A stretch of 9,220 bases of DNA. Origin: CAYTRP01 sp964625145 (GTDB lineage Bacteria > Sumerlaeota > Sumerlaeia > SLMS01 > JAHLLQ01). The stretch's first letter is position 1. Each line of letters opens with the position of its first letter. The stretch spans positions 1 to 9,220 of the forward strand of contig CAZVAQ010000141.1 of NCBI GenBank assembly GCA_964625145.1. The letters run 5' to 3'. The notes below the pieces were generated by a model. That model worked only from the letters and a program-made list of their open reading frames with translations, ran no database searches and was not told where the DNA came from. The position numbers were made by a program, and so were the translations under genes. Positions 6,220-9,220 of this stretch are shown here, in pieces.

Positions 6220-7699
6220 AGTATGCCGCCGGATAGAAGAACTCGCGCAGCCACGCCCGGAGCCCAGGCTGCAGAAAGAGGATGATCAGCGCGGCCAGGG
6301 TAATCCACGGAATGAACGGGAGCAAGTGTACCGGGCGGGGGAGGGGCTCCTTGGCGAGCTCGGTGTGGACCGAGCGCCAAGCGGTGCTGGCGGCGACCGG
6401 TTGCTGCGTGGACCAATTGCCGGCGTACTCGGCGAGTTGCCCGGGCGCCGCGATGACGAACTCCATCTCCCGCTGCAATTCCCGGCGCAGGCGCTCGATC
6501 AGCTTGGTGTTCAGCGGATCCGCCACGGCTAGTTTCACGCCCTTTTCGCTCCACTCTAGTGGCAACACGCCGCATTCGGCTACCAGCGTTGCAGGAAAGG
6601 AAGCGCGGGCGGCTTCGGTTGGCACCACCGTGGCAAGATCCACCCACTGCATCTCCAGACTTTCTGCGAGAGCACGGGCTTGTTCGGCCTCGGTGGGGTC
6701 GGGGCTGGATCCTGACGATCGGGTGGACTCGTCCTCCGCGCCGGCAAAGGCCTCACCCAGCTCCAGCGGCGAGTTCTTTCCCGTGTCGAACCGGCTGAGC
6801 AACATCATCGTGATGCCGCCAATGGAGCCGAGGAACGACGCCAACACCAGCACCAGCAGCGTGTTGACCGCGCCAAGCGTCGCGCCGATCAGGATGAACA
6901 ACTCGACATCGCCGAATCCCATGGCCTCGCGGCGGAAGAGCAGCTTCCCCAAGATCGCCACGGATTGCAGGAGCAACGGTCCGAACAAGCCGCCGATGAT
7001 TGCATTGGCAAGAGGTTCCCACCACAAGACGTCCTGCGCGGTCCAGGAACGGTATCCAGGCCCGGCCATTACGGCGATGACCTTCTCTATGGTCGGGCCG
7101 CTTTCCAACCGGATGGCGGGGAATGGGCCGGAGACGCCGATGATGCTGGCCGGATCGACAAAGCCCAGCACCAGCGCGGCCGCCACCGCCGCGATGGCGC
7201 CATAGACGGTCACCTCTCCCGGCACGATCCAATGGTCCAGATCCGTGAAGGAGCCCACAATCAGCAGGCACACAAACACCGCATACCAGATCGTCGCCCA
7301 CGCGAACGATTCGGATCCGGGAGGATTGAAGACGACGAAGAGCCCGAAAAAGGCCAGCCCCGTCAGGATCTCCACCATCATGTAGCGCGCGCTGAATCCC
7401 GCGCCGCACGCCCGGTCGTGGCCGCCCAGCAGGAGAAAACTTAGCACCGGGATGTTGTCGTACCATTTGATGCGCGTGCCGCAGCGGAAACAGATGCTGC
7501 GGCGCGGGTCATTGACCGACAGCCCCAGCGGCAACCGGTAAATCGCCACGTTCAGGAACGAGCCGATGAGGAGCCCCAGCCCGAGGGCCATGGCGGCCCA
7601 GAACCAATAGTAGGGCGGTGCAAGCAGGTTGATCGTCTCGTCCAATTTTGCGGTCGTGGGCCATCTGGAGTGGGTTGAGTCACATTCTCCCCCCATCAT
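6209..7699 (-). CDS. Prepilin peptidase with inserted GspE/MshE N-terminal-like domain
   Basis: Predicted inner-membrane A24-family aspartic peptidase that cleaves, and may N-methylate, type IV pilin or type II secretion pseudopilin leaders. From ATG 7699 it has 496 residues, against about 250-290 for usual PilD/GspO. In order: helix and GSFLNVAIYRLP (46-57); cysteine motif C70-x2-C73, DNIPVLSFLLLGG (81-93), D95, C98; first catalytic region FTDLDHWIVP (151-160); an extra loop about 180-228; GFGD (261-264) with the second catalytic aspartate; helix to about 300; linker rich in Asp, Ser and Glu; a domain about 336-430 like T2SSE_N/MshEN (VVPTEAARASFPATLV, CGVLPLEW, LAVADPLNT); then LLPFIPWITLAALIILF, which resembles the usual last PilD helix. 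The start is unsure: ATG 7699, ATG 7696 and TTG 7645 are all in frame and none has a good ribosome binding site. Confidence 0.85.
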   Translation of the reverse strand: MMGGECDSTHSRWPTTAKLDETINLLAPPYYWFWAAMALGLGLLIGSFLNVAIYRLPLGLSVNDPRRSICFRCGTRIKWYDNIPVLSFLLLGGHDRACGAGFSARYMMVEILTGLAFFGLFVVFNPPGSESFAWATIWYAVFVCLLIVGSFTDLDHWIVPGEVTVYGAIAAVAAALVLGFVDPASIIGVSGPFPAIRLESGPTIEKVIAVMAGPGYRSWTAQDVLWWEPLANAIIGGLFGPLLLQSVAILGKLLFRREAMGFGDVELFILIGATLGAVNTLLVLVLASFLGSIGGITMMLLSRFDTGKNSPLELGEAFAGAEDESTRSSGSSPDPTEAEQARALAESLEMQWVDLATVVPTEAARASFPATLVAECGVLPLEWSEKGVKLAVADPLNTKLIERLRRELQREMEFVIAAPGQLAEYAGNWSTQQPVAASTAWRSVHTELAKEPLPRPVHLLPFIPWITLAALIILFLQPGLRAWLREFFYPAAYYGL

Positions 7700-7766
7700 C
7701 CCGCGCGCCGGTCGGGGAGTGGCAACGGGGAATGTGGCGCCATGACCAGCCCCTCGTGGCTGTCGC

Positions 7767-9220
7767 CTATTCTCCGCCCGCTGTGCTTTCACGCCCCGGC
7801 ACGCGAGGGCCGAATGGCAGCGACACGATCGGCTGTGCGGACTCCGCCCACTTGCGGACTTCAGGGTTCTCGCTTTCCAAGGCCCCCGCAATCAGTTCCC
7901 GCGCAGCGAGCAGGTTCTCCTCCGACCCGAGCACATGATTGGACATGAGCCGCGAGAGCAGTCGCGACAGTGCCCCGACGGCAGCGTCACGCGCGCTTCC
8001 TTCGGCGCCCTGTACCGCCATCATTTCGTCGGGATCCATCGTGCTGAACACCGCAGCGCCGGCGGCGATCCGTGCGTTTAGTGGCGTCGCCTCGTTGCGA
8101 TAGCGCTCCTGCGCGAAATCGAGCCAGAACGGCTCGTGCAGTCGCGCCCGCCCGATCAAGGCGGCGTGGAGGAACTCCTCCTTCGCCGCGGGGAATGCAT
8201 CGCGCGCCACCAGCTCGCGAACATCCGCAAAGGCGGCAGCCTGGTATTCCGGCGACAGGGACAGGATGTTGCGCCCGAGGACATGTGGCGCGATCGGGTC
8301 CTCGAGCGCTCGGCGAAACAAGGGATACACAATCTCCGTGTGCGAATACAGCCGCCGCAGGGCCACATCCCGCGCACGGGCGGCCTTCCAGTCCGGCTCC
8401 GCGAACTGCCCTTCGTCCGTCGCGGCCATCAGCTTCGTGATGAACTCCGGCTCTGGAAGCTCAAGCCAATCGCTCATGTAGATGTTCACGACATCCCCGG
8501 CCAGGCGCTCCACCGCCTCCGCGGCCAAGCGCTCGCGCTCCTCCGGATCATTGGGCAATGCGGCGGGTTCCGCGTCTGCCGGGACCCAGTTGGCCTGGAA
8601 CACCGTCAACGCGGGAACCACTACTGCCGGATCGTTCGGAATCAGGGACTGCGCTGCCTCGCGCGCCACGCGCCATGAATCGAGGAACTGCAGATACTCA
8701 TCGGATGAGCGCTCGCGGATGTATTCCTCACGGTCCCGCCCCTCCGGCAGGACCGTCAGCGCCCCATCAATGGCAACCACGCGCGCGCCTTGGTTTAGCT
8801 CGTGCCATGAATGCCAATCGAAGTCGCAAGTCCCGCTCTGCACCGTGATGCTGACGTAGCTGCTGTCGGGTCCGAAGCGGCTGGTATGCGCGTCCTCCGG
8901 CAAGGCCGCAGCCGAATCGCACATGCGCGCCAGGACGCCGGCCACCGACTCCGGTCCCACTTGCGCCATGAAGTATGGCTCCCCCCCCTCGGCCGAGTTG
9001 CCAGACCACACGACCGTCCCGTCCTCCCACGCTGCGACAAGAACCTGCCGGCTCAACTGGCCCAACTCCTCGCGATCGCGCAGCTTTCTCCTGGTGGGGC
9101 TTGAATGATGGACGATCAGAGCCGGCGGGCCGGGCATTTCGTCGGCGATGGGGATGTTGATGCGGTGCACCGGTTGGGCTGTCGCCGGGTGCGGCAGCGT
9201 CATGCCGAGCATGATGAGCA
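7767..9220 (-). CDS. Secreted protein of unknown function, 5' end outside window
   Basis: I do not recognise this family. The frame is open to the window edge. Its first residues (LIMLGMTLPHPATAQ) look like the end of a signal peptide with a cut after ATA, so the true start is probably beyond 9220 and the ATG at 9212 is internal, with export to the periplasm or beyond. About 483 residues are visible. The N-terminal half (about 28-170) has mixed alpha/beta character with AWEDGTVVWSG, YVSITVQSG and ARVVAIDGALTVL, suggesting strands. The rest, from about 205, is mainly helical and acidic, with units like ARIAAGAAVF and RDAAVGALSRLLSRL, and NPEVRKWAES near the end, resembling HEAT-type repeats. 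It ends 67 bases before the prepilin peptidase start in the same direction. No catalytic motif was seen. A run of eight G lies in the coding strand at 8988-8981. Confidence 0.7.
   Translation of the reverse strand, partial: LIMLGMTLPHPATAQPVHRINIPIADEMPGPPALIVHHSSPTRRKLRDREELGQLSRQVLVAAWEDGTVVWSGNSAEGGEPYFMAQVGPESVAGVLARMCDSAAALPEDAHTSRFGPDSSYVSITVQSGTCDFDWHSWHELNQGARVVAIDGALTVLPEGRDREEYIRERSSDEYLQFLDSWRVAREAAQSLIPNDPAVVVPALTVFQANWVPADAEPAALPNDPEERERLAAEAVERLAGDVVNIYMSDWLELPEPEFITKLMAATDEGQFAEPDWKAARARDVALRRLYSHTEIVYPLFRRALEDPIAPHVLGRNILSLSPEYQAAAFADVRELVARDAFPAAKEEFLHAALIGRARLHEPFWLDFAQERYRNEATPLNARIAAGAAVFSTMDPDEMMAVQGAEGSARDAAVGALSRLLSRLMSNHVLGSEENLLAARELIAGALESENPEVRKWAESAQPIVSLPFGPRVPGRESTAGGE

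Noticed and set aside
4809..6285. Large plus-strand open frames over aroK and aroE
   Set aside because: They are complements of two clearly recognised enzymes, with Arg/Pro/Gly-rich translations and no family pattern.
7700..7891. N-terminal extension of the prepilin peptidase frame
   Set aside because: It overlaps the end of the secreted-protein gene and is Arg/Ser-rich, with no membrane-protein character.

Overview
The window looks like chromosomal core DNA from a GC-rich, Gram-negative-like, uncultured bacterium. It holds housekeeping genes for cell-wall, aromatic and sugar-nucleotide metabolism, plus a type IV pilus/type II secretion prepilin peptidase. No mobile element, tRNA, rRNA, CRISPR array or phage gene was seen. 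Coding density and GC-rich third positions are even throughout. Planctomycetes-like, Sumerlaeota-like or other poorly sampled phyla would fit the divergent but complete enzymes and the heptamer repeats after stop codons. That placement is inference from style only.

Plus-strand half (1-3508): the 3' part of alanine racemase (alr), a doubtful small two-helix membrane ORF, a YprB-type RNase H-like exonuclease with a TPR tail, and a class I SAM-dependent methyltransferase. The methyltransferase start overlaps the stop of the gene before it. The four may form one transcript ending near a perfect 10-bp inverted repeat at 3523-3553.

Minus-strand half (9220 down to 3703): a secreted protein of unknown function (5' end outside the window), a prepilin peptidase of unusual build, aroE (shikimate dehydrogenase), aroK (shikimate kinase), then, after a terminator-like hairpin, a sugar-1-phosphate nucleotidyltransferase with a left-handed beta-helix tail. 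aroE overlaps the prepilin peptidase gene by 11 bases and aroK follows aroE by 43 bases, so pilus processing and shikimate genes appear to be co-transcribed. The two halves converge at about 3509-3702.

The most notable item is the prepilin peptidase. A domain resembling the N-terminal domain of GspE/PilB/MshE ATPases (T2SSE_N/MshEN) seems to be inserted between the penultimate and last membrane helices of the peptidase. The protein also has one expected zinc-ligand cysteine replaced and a roughly 50-residue extra loop between the two catalytic aspartates. Second in interest are heptamer repeat tracts right after the stops of two minus-strand genes.
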